DNA from: Tamarix chinensis
Taxonomy: Eukaryota > Streptophyta > Magnoliopsida > Caryophyllales > Tamaricaceae
Reading direction: 5' to 3'
Assembly (NCBI GenBank): GCA_030549775.1
Contig: CM060173.1
Location: forward strand, 66,158,367 to 66,222,366
DNA length: 64,000 nucleotides
The translations under genes were made by a program, and so were the position numbers. The notes below the pieces were generated by a model. The model was given only the letters and a program-made list of their open reading frames with translations. It did not search any database and was not told the DNA's origin. Below, piece after piece: positions 46,092 to 59,455 of this stretch; the first letter of the stretch is position 1, and every line of letters starts with the position of its first letter.

Positions 46092-48795
46092 TATAACAAC
46101 CCAAAATTTTTAACAAAAAAAAATTTGTTTTCAAGATAATGCATTAGTGAATGAAAAACAAAATTGGGCAATGTTACTACCACATCAACAAAAAGAGAGG
46201 CATGATAATCACCTAACCCATACTTGATGAAAGATAAAAATAAATAATAAACAAAATATGCATGCTCCTAAAATTAACATGATAATATAAGATAATAAGG
46301 GTAACAAAAATATTGTATATAGAATGAGTATGAAAGTTTTACAAAACCAAATATCAAAAATGGAGACAAGAGTTTAAATAACCATAAGTATAAAAATTTC
46401 CCAACACAGTGGGTAAAATAGTTATAATTTGTAGCCTAACTCTTAGGCATGATCATAAACCTTTAAACCCTATCAATAACCCGCTAATAGCCTATGTCAT
46501 CACCTTAAGCATACTCTAACTGGGAGTCGTAACCCTATAAATTATCCTCTCCTCTCAGGACCAGAAGTAGAATCTTCGTTATGACCATAACAGTGCAGTG
46601 TGAGTAATGTGAAGTACACGTAAAAAATATAATCTAAAACATGGTAAGGCAAATGCAGCACATTGAAGTAACATAACAACATGGTGATATCATAATAGTA
46701 AAGCTGAAGACTCAATCTCAAGTAGTAGTACAATAATACTTGCTTTCATGGAAATAATAGAAATATAGAAATATAGAAATAATGTACATATGTCACAATC
46801 TGTACAATATAACCCATATTAGAATTCCTCCTTTAGTGACCACATAATTTCTAGTTAATAAGATATTTCGTTTGACCACACCTTATTATTCACCAAGAAC
46901 TAAAGTCATAGCACCACAAATAATCACAAAGGGACACCAAACCTATAACAAAAGGTCAAGATACATCAAAGGGGCTTTCTTTGGATATATCACACCCACC
47001 ATAAATTGAGTGCACCTGCCATAAATTGAGATACCACACCCTCCACACAAGGTTATTGTACACCAAGGGGGCTTGTATTAGGATACCTCACCCACTACAC
47101 CTTGAATATATCCTTAGTGAGTGGTAATAAGTTGGATACCACACGTACCTAAATAATAGCCAATAGAAAGTGCCACAGGGCTTATATTAGGATACTCACC
47201 TACCTGAGTTGTATATCAGTGCTATGATAGCCTACCAAAGTAATACTATATCTCAACCAATCATCTAATCTCTTGATCAACTAATCTTAAGCTCTAGAGC
47301 ATTCCATTACTCATATAACTAGTTAATGGGCTTGAGGAACCGATCGATTAATCTAGGTAAAACACTACCTAAACTTGTGATACACATATTAAAATTTAAC
47401 ACACTTTACCACATTAATCTTAGGATGCTTCTACATTAAAAAAAACATAAAAATTCATTCAACACAAATAGAATGACATGGATACATGACAATGTACGTA
47501 CTGAAATGAATCATGCTCAAATGATCCCTTTTATGCTAAAAATAAGTGAATTCCAATAATACTAACTTGGGAAGAATTACACCACATGCTCAAATCATGG
47601 AACATAATTAGATCACACTCACATACACAACAAACACATGGAATCCCATTACACCACAGAACCCTATTTATGTTAAAGACAAGAATGGTACATTATGAAG
47701 TAACTCTTTTAGCACAAAATCTCCTACTTGATGGGTACCTATTAGAACCCCAATTACTAAGAGAATAAAAGTCCATGAAATCAAAAATTATGTTTCAAAA
47801 TTTCATTAACATTAATAAATATCCAGATAAGAAGAAGAAAACAAAACACTATCTTTTTGTTAAAAATAGGGTCCCAAGAAAAAGGTTAAAATCTCCAACC
47901 TTTCTCAACCTTATTTCTTCGTTACATAAGGAAAGATGGAGAGAAATAAAGATAAAATTAGAAGAAGAGAAAGGAACACAATGCTTGCATAAAGAAGGGA
48001 CAAAATTAGAGGAAGGCTCTATTTTTCTCAATAGAGAGGAGAAGAGGGAAAAAGAGGGTTGCTCAACATTTGGGGAAATTTTTCATACAAAAAAGGGAGA
48101 AGAGAGAAATAAGAATAAGTGAGGATTGAAAATGTATTAGAAATAATAGGTATATAGCCAAGGCCAGGTTAATCGTCATAGGAGAGAGGGATTTGAGACT
48201 AGTAAGGTTGAGTGTGTGTAACTAAGAAGTGACAGTAGACTTGATGGGTTGGTTGGGGTTGAGTGTAGTAAGGAATGAGCATGGAAAGGGGGTTGGTAAT
48301 TCAGGATATGGTGTACAAATTCAATCTCACAACCCTAGATTGTAGAAGAGAGAGGGAGATGTAAGAGAGAAGAAAAAAGGGGAGGCTTGCCCCAATAGTG
48401 TCCTTTGAGAATTATTTGGCTAATTAAAATTATAAAATAATCTACATAATGAGAAATTAATCCTAGAGTGCTAAAGCAATCTTATTAGCAAATTTAGACT
48501 CTTATAAGAAGTTAAATAAACAATAAAGAGAAATTTAAATCAAAAATAGAAATAGCTCAAAAATAGTAGAACAACTAATCGATCGGTTTGGCTAAACCGG
48601 TCGACTTGTTTACTGAGAAGAATAATATAAATTCCTTGTTACATTAGTTAATTGGTCATGTAAGTTAGTCGATCAATGCACCTTGAATTCATATTTTTCT
48701 CAGAATTTTAAGACTAGTTCAAAACCAAAACTAATTTATTTTCTATCATAATAATTTCAAACATGTTTTGAAAGATTTTGAGATGGGTTATTATA
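46092..48795 (-). repeat. 5' LTR of M1 (2.7 kb)
   Basis: Bounded on the plus strand by TATAACAACCC and GGGTTATTATA, the usual inverted ends with TG/CA decayed to TA. On the minus strand the order is GTCGATTGACT-type phrases (48560-48680), a pyrimidine-rich block (47880-48110), a TATATA stretch at about 48156-48165, then the downstream part. This is the same module order as in LTR1 and unit A. The upstream 115-residue Lys/Glu-rich frame at 47775-48122 is the reverse strand of the pyrimidine block, not a gene. Confidence 0.7.
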
Positions 48796-49732
48796 AATGA
48801 CTTCGCTTACTAGTTTGGTTAGTCAATTTAGTCCACTCTTATTTGATTTGCATAAGCTATCAATATTAGGTTTGCTATTGTTTTAGTTTACCTTTATGGA
48901 GACACATAACAATCTACGTTTAGCTAATAGGTAATTTTGGTTAAGCTTGATTGAGATGAGCTAACTATATATACAAGGTTAGCTAGTGAAAAAAAATTTA
49001 CGTTTATTTTAGTTTGCGTTTGCTATCTATATTTGGTTAACTAGTGGTAGATAATCCACATATTTTACTTTATTGAGTTGTGTTAATTTGTATGTCTAAT
49101 TAGCAAATGGTGAATATTCCTCTTATTAGAGTGTTAGATTAATTATGAGAGTGTTATACTTTATGTGATGAGTATTGATTATAGAAAGAAAAAGTATGAA
49201 TATGTTCCTTCTTTGAGCCATTATGAAAATCAATGATAGAATGTTCAATATATAATATGATTTACTACTTTTATATCATGCCCTATGTGTTCCAAGTTAA
49301 CTTTAGAATGATGGCCTTGTCTATATAGTTGCTCTTTTTAAGCACATAATGATCATGATGTTAGGCCTTTTGAGGATGTATTTATCTAGAAGTGATTATA
49401 TTCATGGGTCAAAGGCTTACACTAGAAGCTATTTGGCGGTGCGTTGAAGATCTTCTTTTACCTAAATAATTTAGAACTATGTGCCTTGATCTCTTTTTAT
49501 CATATATCTTTTAAACTTGGTCTCCGCTTAAATTTATATTTTTATATATTTTCCTTCTTTTTGTTTAAATTTGTACTTTTTATGAATCATTTTAACATTC
49601 CCTTTAGTAGATAAATGGATTATCACTAGACTAGTGCTATGGTTAGTTGTAACACCCCTGAATTCTTTTTTCTACTTCCCTAAATCTATAGTTTAAATTA
49701 AAACTTTTGGTTTAAAATTTTGGGGCAATACA
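48796..49732 (+). repeat. 3' part of the 5' LTR of plus-strand gypsy element P
   Basis: The right end is a foldback module (49648-49732) beginning TGTAACACCCCTGAATTC and ending TTTTGGGGCAATACA, like the ends of units A and B. It is followed at once by a plus-strand primer site. The left boundary is set only by the end of M1's LTR, so M1 may have inserted into this LTR. Confidence 0.5.
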
Positions 49733-49735
49733 TTT

Positions 49736-49747
49736 TAGTATTAAAGA
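49736..49747 (+). other. Primer-binding site of element P
   Basis: The plus strand reads TAGTATTAAAGA against TGGTATCAGAGC. Three of the four differences are G-to-A or C-to-T, the signature of cytosine deamination. Confidence 0.5.
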
Positions 49748-51158
49748 TTTTATTTTTAAATTATTTCATTAGATTTAAAGATATTCTACTTTAAATGTTT
49801 TGAAACCTAAATTACAATGTGAGGATTTTTACAAGGTAAACTTTATGTGATTATGTATTGGTAGACTCATGGTGTAGGAAAATAGTCATTATTATTCCCA
49901 CACACATTTTCTCTTGCAATCAGTAATAGTTATGAATGATTGTAGTTTATATTCTAAGGATACTCATAACTCAAATCTCAAATACATGTCACTATCCATT
50001 GTAGAGTTTAGTCACTTGTTGGTTTACTAGCCATATTTGCCACAGAAGGAAACATATAATGTGGATTAGCAATATAGAGTCACTAGTCATCACCCCTTTT
50101 ATGTAATATGGATTGGAGGGTGCAAATTTTCTTGAGGCTTAGAATTAAAATAAGGAAAAAGTCTTTTAGGTAGTAGATTGGCTTAAGGTAAGAAGAGCTA
50201 GTATGGTAGCCTAATTCCTCTAAGTGTCGGTGGACAAGTGGTTAGTGGAACTTTGTAAGCGAGGAGGATCGCTAATTTTTGGAAGGACATCAAGGAACAT
50301 ATGCATAATCATTTCAATCTCAACAATTAATTTAGATAATTTGAAATTTGAAGAGCTATTTTTTTTTGCTCACTGAATGTATGATGAGTGTCTAGGACTA
50401 ATATTCCCGATTTAGAGAGTTTCAATTGTTTACCCCTAATATTATAGATAATGTGTCAATGGAAGTGTACTATTTTAAGAAGATTTTATCATTTAGTATT
50501 CTATTAATGATAGGAGTTATGTACTATATGGATAAAGTAAGCATTTAGGATAAGTCACATAATTCTACTAGATTGGTATAAAAGCTAAGCTTGATGTTAG
50601 GGAAGAGGAAGCCCAATCCCTAGTAAATTAATTAAAGAGTGCAACCATTTTTTTTGTTACCAAACTTTTTTTTTAGTGGTGTTAGAGTATAGGTTAATTT
50701 TGAGCATAAAGTTAAGGGTATGTTTAACACTTCTACTATAAGCATTCTAGAGATGAATATTTAGGAAGATATTGTTCTGAAGAGTTTATTTAGTGTAGCA
50801 TTTTTTTTGTAAGATGAGATATAAATCATTTGAGCGGTATTCAAGTCTAGGGGATATAACTTAGAGGTGTTATTATAGTTGAGTGAGTAAGGGAAGGGTA
50901 GAAAAATCTTGATCAAATTCTTAGGGAGGCAATATCGATCGTGCTCAAGAAGATGATAGTTTCAATGGCGGCCAATCAAAGAGGGATCTGTGTATGATAT
51001 TTTAGTTAGGGGTATACCATCAAGTTAATGTCTTCATTAGTATGTTCACCATCCCTTTACTACCATTTTATGTGGGTTTCAACACTAATGCTTCGCATTC
51101 AGTTTTCTCTTTTGCTCTTGTTCATAGGGTGAGTAATGTTCCTCTTACAAGTATTACA
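49748..51158 (+). pseudogene. Element P gag region and first half of protease
   Basis: Most of the gag part is too decayed to align by eye. It has many stops, and pieces near 50400-50560 resemble nothing I can name. The end is clear: near 51085-51150 the frame reads FNTNASHSVFSFALVHRVSN, the protease active-site segment (usual form DSGASHSFIS) with the catalytic Asp region lost. The frame is then broken at 51158 by the solo LTR and continues beyond it. Confidence 0.6.
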
Positions 51159-54100
51159 TATAATACCCCACATTTTAGTAAAATGATTAGATGTAAATTA
51201 TCCCAAATTTTGGGCCTTTGATTTTTATTTAATGTTATGATTTAGTTTGGGGTAAATTTTGATGTGAAATAATGTCAAAAGATGAATTTTATTAAGTTTT
51301 GTAAACAAACCCATCAACTCAATCCACGAACAAAAATATTTGTTTGTTGCATTAGAAATTTAGGTTTCTCAACTAAGCTAATCAATTGGTTGTGGAAAAG
51401 TTGATTGGTACACCTAAACCCATCAATAGGTTTGTCAAGCTAGTCAATATTTTTTTTATCATGATTTATTTGAAAAATCCCTTGCACTAAACTAAAACCT
51501 TAATAGCCTGTGGAAACTCATCGTTAAGAGACATCTAACCATTAATATGATGCATTTAACCTCAATGATTACCTCAATTCGATTTAGAGGTCGATTATAA
51601 AAATTAAGGGGGAGAGATGAACTCTACATTATCTTCTTCCTACTCTCTCCTCTACATAATTCTGAGATAAAATACTTTGATCTCAAGCACACTTTATGGT
51701 AGCTAGAAAATTCCTTCTATGGTGACTTTCTATTACTCCATTCATGAGTGTTAATTCTTGTCTAATTGACTTGAATTCTCTATAGATACCATTTGAACTC
51801 TAGATAATAGGTTATCAAAATCTATACAAAATCAACCCATTCTAATTGAATTAAAATGGTTAATTGTAGATTTTCAAGTTGGTTCCATAACCCTTAGTGT
51901 TTTCCTTTAATTTGTTGGTCATAAATAGTCCAAATCATCCCTACTATACACCTTTCTTTTTTATCCATAGAATTTTCTATGTCTTATATTCCCTCATTTC
52001 CTTCTACACTTTGAGCCTTACCTATATAATTCTTACACACTTCTGATCCAATTTCTAGCTCTCTCTTGTTTTAATTTTTAAATAAGGAAGAGCCAGATTA
52101 TGACAAAAGTGTTAAGTGATTTAGTTTAACTCTTTCCCTATTTTTTCCATAAGTGGCATGCTCTTATTATTTCAATTTTATATTTAAAATTTAATAAGGT
52201 TTTAGTGTAATATATGAGTTTAATATTTAGGTTTTAAGGTTTTCAAAGTTGAGACTTCTAACAATTTGTATTTTTAGCTTTTAAGGGATTTTATATACAT
52301 CCAATAGGTGATTCTTGCTTGTAAAATGTTTAGTAGGTGTTCTTGATTTTTAGGTATTACCTTTAGTCGATTTCTACAAGTTGGCATAAAAGAATACAAC
52401 TTATGTATGTTATTTGGAAGGTTAGATAACATAATTTGGGCAATCAACCTAAAAATTGATGAAAATATGATATGAAGATTCCATGTTGATAAATACATGT
52501 TAATTTGTTTAAATATATGTCATATTATGTTGATTCTTGTTTTAACATGGTTGGGAATGATTTATATATAAGAATCTACATGAAATCTATGATTTTGTGA
52601 TATGTTAGGTAAACAAACCAATCGGTTAGTTTAAACCAATTGATTGGTTCTTAAAATAGTTGACTTCTTGACCCAGCCCATCAAGTTGTAAGCTTGCAGA
52701 AACCTTGGTCTTGCACTCTAGTTAAACCATTTACTGGTTTTGCTATATGAATCAATTTTTTGATAATAATTTAAGGAATTCATGGTCTTATTGAGTTATA
52801 CCAATCAACTTGTCGATAAAAATTAGTGGACTAGTTGGGCTAAATAATTCGACTAGTTCAACTGGTTTGTATGATTTATTTCTTTTTGGGTTTGTTGTTC
52901 TTTGAGGTTATATTTGGGACTATTCCATGATTATGAATGAGATAAAATACATATTTTAGCATGGATTATTAGCATAATGAAAGGATTATAATGGATCACA
53001 AAGTATAGTATACTTAATGAGTGATGTAAAGGTAAAATGGGTATTATTCACTTATAACAAGTGATAATATTTTGAAAAGAGAAATGAAAATCAACATAGA
53101 CTCAAATTAAATAATACAGTGCATATGAATAATATTTTCCAAGGAAAAATGGAGAACCACATTGTTGGGAAAATAGAAATAAAAGGATTGGTATAAATTA
53201 ACATGGAAAGTTGACTTTCTTGGTTTTGTATAGGCCTTGTATGATCACCCATCAATATAAATAAAATACTAATTATGTTAATAGAAATAAAGTTGAGTTA
53301 TGTATGGGTCTCGGTTACCTGATCCAAGATTAACCACCAGAATTTATTTTGCCTTCGAGTATTTTTGGTGCTTTTGGGCTTTACCTTCGAGCGAGATCTT
53401 GAGAGGTCCTAGTACCTTACCTACTCAAGATATTGATAATGTACTAGAAGGTATTGATACTAAAGGGTCTAGTTGCATAGGTGGTTGGATTCAATGTGGA
53501 CTTATGTGCATATTGGTTGGCTTTAGCCTAGACCTATGTCTTTTCTTTTCATTGTCTTCTACCTAGACATAGGTCCACTTGGTGATTAGCTTTGGCATTG
53601 AATTTATGTCTCTTATTTAGATAGGTTTCCATGGTATATAGGACCATGAGATGGTGCACATTCCATCGCTTAATGATAATAAAATGTTGATAATAAGTAA
53701 TTTGTTAGAAAATTTTGAATAAGAGAAATGTTAATACATGGTTAAGAAATGGATGTAATGGTATAATTCACTAAAATGAATATAGTTAGCTTATAGACTT
53801 GCCTAATGCTTAAAATTACTAATTAGTTATGGAATGGAATATTGATTGAGTGGATCACATGTCTAATATAATGATAAGTAAATGGTATAGCCTAAGGAAT
53901 TAGATAATTGGGAATAAATCCTAGAGGATGCTTGGATGCTCTTTGCTATTACTTATGTAAGTGCATCTATGTGAAGTTCCTAATTAATTTTATTATAGCT
54001 CCTTTCTTTATTCACAGTTATTTTGTAATGATTAGGTTTGAACCCATTAGGTTTCTCTAATGTAAACACTTTTCAAGTTATCAAATTAAATCTTTTTATT

Positions 54101-54276
54101 CCACACACTATTGTTTTAAGTATTTTAATGTGTTTAGCATTATATTTGATACGGGATAGGCAACACAAGTCTATTTTGTGTGAGGTATGGTGGTAAAATC
54201 CTATTTTTCTTTGTGTTTTTTACTTCTACAAATGTTTTAACAATATATTTTTGTAGTAAAAGATGGGAGTGTTACA
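51159..54276 (+). mobile_element. Solo LTR (3.12 kb) inserted in the protease of element P
   Basis: Begins TATAATACCCCA, ends GGGAGTGTTACA, and is flanked by TTACA (51154-51158) and TTGCA (54277-54281), a five-base target duplication with one change. It has the same modules as LTR1: GTTGATTGG-type phrases, a CATAAATA box at 51920, GATTGGTTCTTA (52642), a TTTGCCTTCGAG block (53348) and a plus-strand 3' end. No primer site or internal region adjoins either end. The protease frame of element P resumes in the same phase after it. Confidence 0.88.
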
Positions 54277-54281
54277 TTGCA

Positions 54282-54523
54282 GCATCAGTTATGATATATT
54301 TAGGAGGCTCCATTACTTATACTTGACTTGTTTGTTATTGGGACATTGATATTAGTAGGGTATAATTTTGTAATTACTTGATAGGATTTGACTTACTAGA
54401 TTTTGACTTCATATTAGGTATAGGCATGATTTAAGTGTATAAATTTGTGATAGATTTCACTTGAGCATGTGTTGTTGTCTGATGGCCTTTGGGTGCTAAG
54501 GTCTCTTATTGGATATGGAATGC
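54282..54523 (+). pseudogene. Element P protease, second half
   Basis: Reads YLGGSITYT, CYWDIDISRV and FDLLDFDFILGIGMI. The last piece is the conserved chromovirus protease end (usual form DFDVILGMDWL). It is in the same reading phase as the part left of the solo LTR once one copy of the target duplication is discounted. Stops interrupt it, and it ends where the CACTA-like insertion begins. Confidence 0.75.
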
Positions 54524-57282
54524 TACTATGTAATGAGGATTTAATAATAAGTTTTAAGGGTTTCTAACAATAATTTTGAAATGTTATTAAATCTCTCATC
54601 ATTAATGCTTTAATAATAGTAAAAATGGTTATCAAAAACAAATTTAATAATATTTAATTTAATCAATTTGTTGTCTAAGATGCTAAAATTTAATACCATT
54701 AGACTTTTGATAATGGTTGTTGATTGCAAACTATTATCATAAGTAAGTGATACTAATGACTATGAAATAATGTTTTTTATTAAAACAAAGGAAAATGGCT
54801 ATGTATTGTGTATTTAATTATTGAAGCTTAATATTAACATGTTAAAAAAAATAACATGATTAAAAATAATAATTATTTTTAGCTCACATATATAGATATA
54901 TGTTCAATATATACACATTTAGCAACTGTACCTAGAAATACCGAATATCCCAAGAAAAATATGAATTGTCTAAGCTATAATTGTAAAAAGAAAATGCATG
55001 CCATAAGCAAATTAGATAACACTAAAATAAAAATGTTTCACTATCTTTTCACTTATTCTCTTATATTTTTATGGTGTCACCAACCATTTTGCTCTTCAAA
55101 GTCATTCATTACATGCCATCAATGAATAACAATATGTTGCATGGGTTAAAGTCTATAAATGAAGGGGACAACATATAAGAAACATTATCAAATATTGAAG
55201 AATATATACCTATAAAGCTTAAACTCTCTCCCTACACCGAAAGCCCGACCCAAACAATTCTCTAAAATCATATAATGAAACACAAAAATCAAACCATTGA
55301 CAAACATCCTAACCATAAATTATACACTATATACCTAAACTCTTCACCTAAACCTTAAAACCCCTACAAAAACCCCCAAACCAAAAACAAAAACTTGATT
55401 ATAAACCCTACACCCTAATTCGTAAACATTACACTCAATAATAAATGAAATAAACCTTCAAAATTGTAATTTTTAAGTAATAAACATTTGAAACACACCT
55501 AAACACGTAGAAAATAATCTATGCCAATATGTGCATGCAATTTTTAATATATGAGATTTTCCTAATGGTTTCTTACTTGATAAACTCCATCATCATTGTA
55601 TACATTATCTTTTTCATATCTAAAATCATAAAACTTTATATCACATTTAATTATTTATTAATAAATCAAATTATCAAATATGTTGTTATTCAACTTGGTA
55701 TCTTTATTATGGACTCATAAAAATATCAAATTTTAATTTATAACTTGATATCTATTTCTTAATACACCTTTCATAGCTACTTGTAGCCCCTATCAATGGC
55801 TATATCTAAGATAAGGTTAACAACAAGTGATATAATATAAATATATCCATCAAGCAACATAGCTACCTATATAATATAGATTACATGAATAATTATAAAT
55901 GGATAGGCTGATATTTGCAGATGTTGTGGAGGGTATATAAGATGTACACAAGACATCTCACTACCTACAAAAGGTAACAACAACTCAATCTATCATCATT
56001 GTTACTCTCTAAACCTTTTAAATTTGAAAATATGCAAATTACTAAATTAAACTAATTGTAACTATATTATATTATACATTTACCATATATGTAGACCTTA
56101 TAAGCTGCACATGGCATATTTCAATTAGTTAGTAGCATCGAAGCAATAGAACAAGCACAAAAAATAGTACTTAAGCAGCGTGTCTTTAATGCAATACCAA
56201 AATAGTAGATAATGAACAACCATTATCTAATAAAAAGATAACGAAACCAATAATTTCAACAAAATAACAATGTTGGCATTTATATATAAAAAAAATTCAA
56301 ACACAATGACAACTAAATAAGATCATTTTTATTCTTAGAGTATAAACTAGCTAAAGTGCAATATTTAATAATTTTGAGAGGTAAATCCAATTATTTTTTG
56401 TTTTTGCAACATATAGTTAATAGAAATAAAAATTTCTACACCACTTGAAGCACAATAATAGAAAAGGGAAAACCATTGATATGTGATTCTTAAAATTTTC
56501 ATAAGCATGTTCGATGAAGTGAGGTATGTATCAATAATCTAGAGAAGAGAGACGTGGTGAATGGTTGTCATCTCCCTTATATGTAAGCAATGAGGAAACT
56601 CTCAAAATTTTAGTTTTTTCTTTCTTTTTGGTCAAATACTAACATAAAGGAAAAATGACTTATTAGATAATGGATATCCAAATCAAAATGAGTGATTAGC
56701 ACCAAATATCATCACTATGGTTTGGGAGGTCGAGGAATGGTTCATAATATAGAATTAGTGAATAAGGAATGGTTTAAATATTTACCAGCTAAGAGTATGG
56801 GTGAAGAAGAGGTAAATGAGTGTAGTTAATCTGGTTTAGAATATTTATGAATGAGGAAGGGAGCAAACATTGTAAATTTTACACAAATATTTTATAATGG
56901 TTATTATGAATAACCATTGATAAAAGTAATTTGAATAATAAATGTTAAATATAATTGTAGTAAAATCCCTAATAAAAAAGCGGCCAGTATCTTAGATATA
57001 GGTTTTATATCTATTATTGAAAAAAAATCATTATCGATGATATGTTAATATTAGGTTTGTACTCATTAACATTATCATAAGTTTAATAGGAAATAATGTT
57101 TAGTCTATCACATTTGGATTTTAAAAATGGTTTACCGAAATAACTATTATTAAAATAAAGTTAATCATGTTTATTTTTAGAAACTATTTTTACCACAATT
57201 GTGTCAAAATTTTAATACTTATTACAATTTTTTTGTTGTTACGATTGTTAATATCAAGTTATGAATGGTTGTTTCCATAGTA
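54524..57282. mobile_element. Probable CACTA-type DNA transposon, non-autonomous
   Basis: The left end reads TACTATGTAATGAGG and the right end, on the opposite strand, TACTATGGAAACAACC. These fit CACTA ends after one C-to-T change. Both outer 300-400 bases are full of short direct and inverted copies of phrases such as TAATAGTAAAAATGGTTATC, AATGGTTATTATGAATAACC and AACTATTATTAAAATAAAG. This subterminal-repeat pattern is typical of plant CACTA elements. The interior has no transposase similarity. It separates protease from reverse transcriptase of element P. No convincing three-base target duplication is seen, so the exact ends are uncertain. Confidence 0.45.
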
Positions 57283-57956
57283 GTATCATAACATTGAAGG
57301 ATATGCTAATTATGACCAAGTCTCTTTATTTTTTCACCTAGGAGATACCATTCATACACCAGCAAACAAGATAGACTTTTTAATTGATATTTTCCCAAAA
57401 ATGGAACCTATTCCTAAGATACATTACAAGATGGCCCCAATAGAGATGAGATAGTAAGGCTCAATTGTGGAAATCTTAGTGCATCTCTACTTACATCCTA
57501 GTGTGTGATAATAGGGATCAATAATTTTGTTCATAAATGAGATCATGATAGCTTTAGAATTTGTATAATTTATATAGAGTTGAATTATTAAACGGTGAAG
57601 AAGTGTTACACACTATTTAGGATCAATGACTTGTTCAATGAGCTCAAAAGGGTACACATTTTTCAAAAATAATTTGAGGTCTAGATACAATGAACTACTT
57701 ATTGAAATGGGTGACAGTGGATAATATTTTTTCTTTATTCAATGCATACATTATGAGTTTATAGTTATGCCATTTTTAAGAATCTACGCCCAAATTAAGT
57801 TCATAGATCATTTTAATAGGATTTTCTCATTATTTTTAGATTATTTTATTAGGGTTCTCATCGATGATATACTATTTAACTCTAAAAATTTTGAGGAGCT
57901 TGAGTAATATATACAAAAAATATTGGCACTCTATATGATGTGTGTAGTAATAAGTA
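57283..57956 (+). pseudogene. Element P reverse transcriptase (5' part)
   Basis: Plus-strand pieces read KIDFLIDIFPKMEPIPKIHY and KMAPIEM, the segment before the fingers of chromovirus reverse transcriptase. They continue with HYEFIVMPF, FNRIFSLFLDYFIRVLIDD and ILFNSKNFEELE. The catalytic pair is kept as LIDD. The fingers motif and the first catalytic Asp region are unreadable because of deletions and stops. The frame is cut at about 57956 where the minus-strand element M2 begins. Confidence 0.8.
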
Positions 57957-58747
57957 CATATGGTGTAGGTGGTATTATGGTTTAGTTATGGTTGTAAAAG
58001 GAATATGATGATTTGAAAGTGACAAAGAGATGATGATGATGATGAGTTAAAAAGTAGAATTAATGATGATGATGCTCAAATGACGAAGGTTTGAGAATAA
58101 TTTGGTTCGTCGGCTTTTGTTAGGGTTTGCGATTAGATTTAGTATTGATGGGAATATTATGACAATGAACTAATGGAATAATAGTCATTTAAAGATTATA
58201 TTATGTAGTTAATATTTTAACGATGATTTTATGATAATACTAATATTGTTATCTTATGTTTTAAAATGGATAAAATCAAATAAGAAAAATAGGTTTAAGA
58301 TGACTGTTGAAGGTGATGATGATGGAAGCAGAATGTGGCAATTAGGTTTGAATGGTGTGGGATTTTGTGGTGGGTTTGAAGGATGTATCATAATATCTCA
58401 TTCACATAAATAAAGAGATTAAGGATATAAATAATAATCACTCAAGTAGAATTATTTAAAATTGAGAAGAACACACATATAATTCAATTATGTAAAAGCT
58501 TATAACATCATCAATTTTTGTTTCCCTTGTGTCATGTACTTCTATGGTTTTTATATCCATTGGACCTCCCTTATACTACTATATAATCATCCTAAAAATT
58601 TAATAATAATTGGAACAAAAAGAATTAGCTTTCTCCCTACTCAAAACATAGGTCAAAAGATATAATCTAATAACCCTAAAAGATAGAATTGAGCTACTTT
58701 TTGACTAATTCAATTTTCTTATCTTTTTAGCTAATATCAACATGATA
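57957..58747 (-). repeat. 3' LTR of M2
   Basis: 57957-58400 matches 63602-64000 with scattered changes, including the phrases AGAGATGATGAT, GATGGGAATATTATGA and GATAAAATCAA. The remainder up to 58747 cannot be checked because the partner runs out of the window. Integrase similarity starts at 58748. Confidence 0.75.
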
Positions 58748-59455
58748 TTACTCAATATTACATGTCCTAGCATATGATTTACTAAATATAATCTTTTTTC
58801 CTAGCATATGCCATAATTTCTTCCAAATATAACTTAGGAAATTCATATCTATATCTGAAACTATACTCCCTAGAATCCCTTGCAATCTCACGATTGCCTT
58901 GAAATACAAATCTGCAATATGAGTAGCATCATTAGTCCTATTACATAGAACACCATGAGCCATCTTGAAAAATATATCCACAACCACAATGATAAAATCA
59001 TTACCTGTTTATGTCCTTGGAAATCCTAAAATAAAATCCACACTAACTCCTTACCTTTGCTGAGTAGGCACGAATAAAGGCACATATAACCCTTTAGGGA
59101 ATAAACTCTTGCTTCTTTGACTTGTAGCACAACAAAAAACCATGGCTTGAATGCCCCTTTACATTCTTGGCTAATAAAAATGTTCTTACAATAACTCTAA
59201 AGTTTTGTGATCTCCACAGTGTTCTATAATGCTTCCTTCATGCACCTCTTTGTTTAGCAAATCTTGACTTGTAGTCTTTGGCACACACAATTAGTTTTTC
59301 CTGAATAAGAATCTATATTGAAGAACATAAGCTCCATGAATTCCTTGTTTCTTACAATATTCAAAAATAAAAGAAAAATAATCATCAATGGCATATTTAC
59401 TTTTCAAAATCTTGAACCCCAAAAGCTTTGCATCCATTATTATATGTTTCATAAT
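58748..59455 (-). pseudogene. pol: M2 integrase (zinc domain and start of core)
   Basis: 58748-58987 reads VVDIFFKMAHGVL, TNDATHIADLYFKAIVRLQG and SDIDMNFLSYIWKKLWHML, matching the core of the element at 7455-8498. Both catalytic Asp positions are present here, but the segment with the catalytic Glu and the whole C-terminus are missing. 59291-59455 carries IIMDAKLLGFKILKSKY and CKKQGIHGAYVLQYRFLFRK, matching the region just before the zinc domain. The zinc domain between is badly broken. Confidence 0.85.

Larger units (their letters stand above)
42500..48795 (-). mobile_element. Decayed Ty3/gypsy element M1, minus strand, 3' end missing
   Basis: Gag, protease, reverse transcriptase, RNase H and the first half of integrase are readable on the minus strand in the normal order. 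The primer site (46076-46088) and 5' LTR (46092-48795) lie upstream. The integrase core breaks off near 42500, where unit C begins, so the 3' half of integrase and the 3' LTR are lost. The long LTR and the FSMIDLRSGYHRVRI / YHG...KDSRF phrases point to the Tekay/Del side of the chromoviruses; this is an inference from style, not a tree. Confidence 0.88.

Noticed and set aside
47775..48122. 115-residue Lys/Glu-rich frame
   Set aside because: Reverse strand of the pyrimidine-rich block in the M1 LTR; no start context, no homologue recognised.
53300..53566. 88-residue plus-strand frame with a similar 60-residue frame at 28707-28889
   Set aside because: The two match because both lie in homologous positions of two LTRs. 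Neither has a conserved start or a domain, and no third copy is open.
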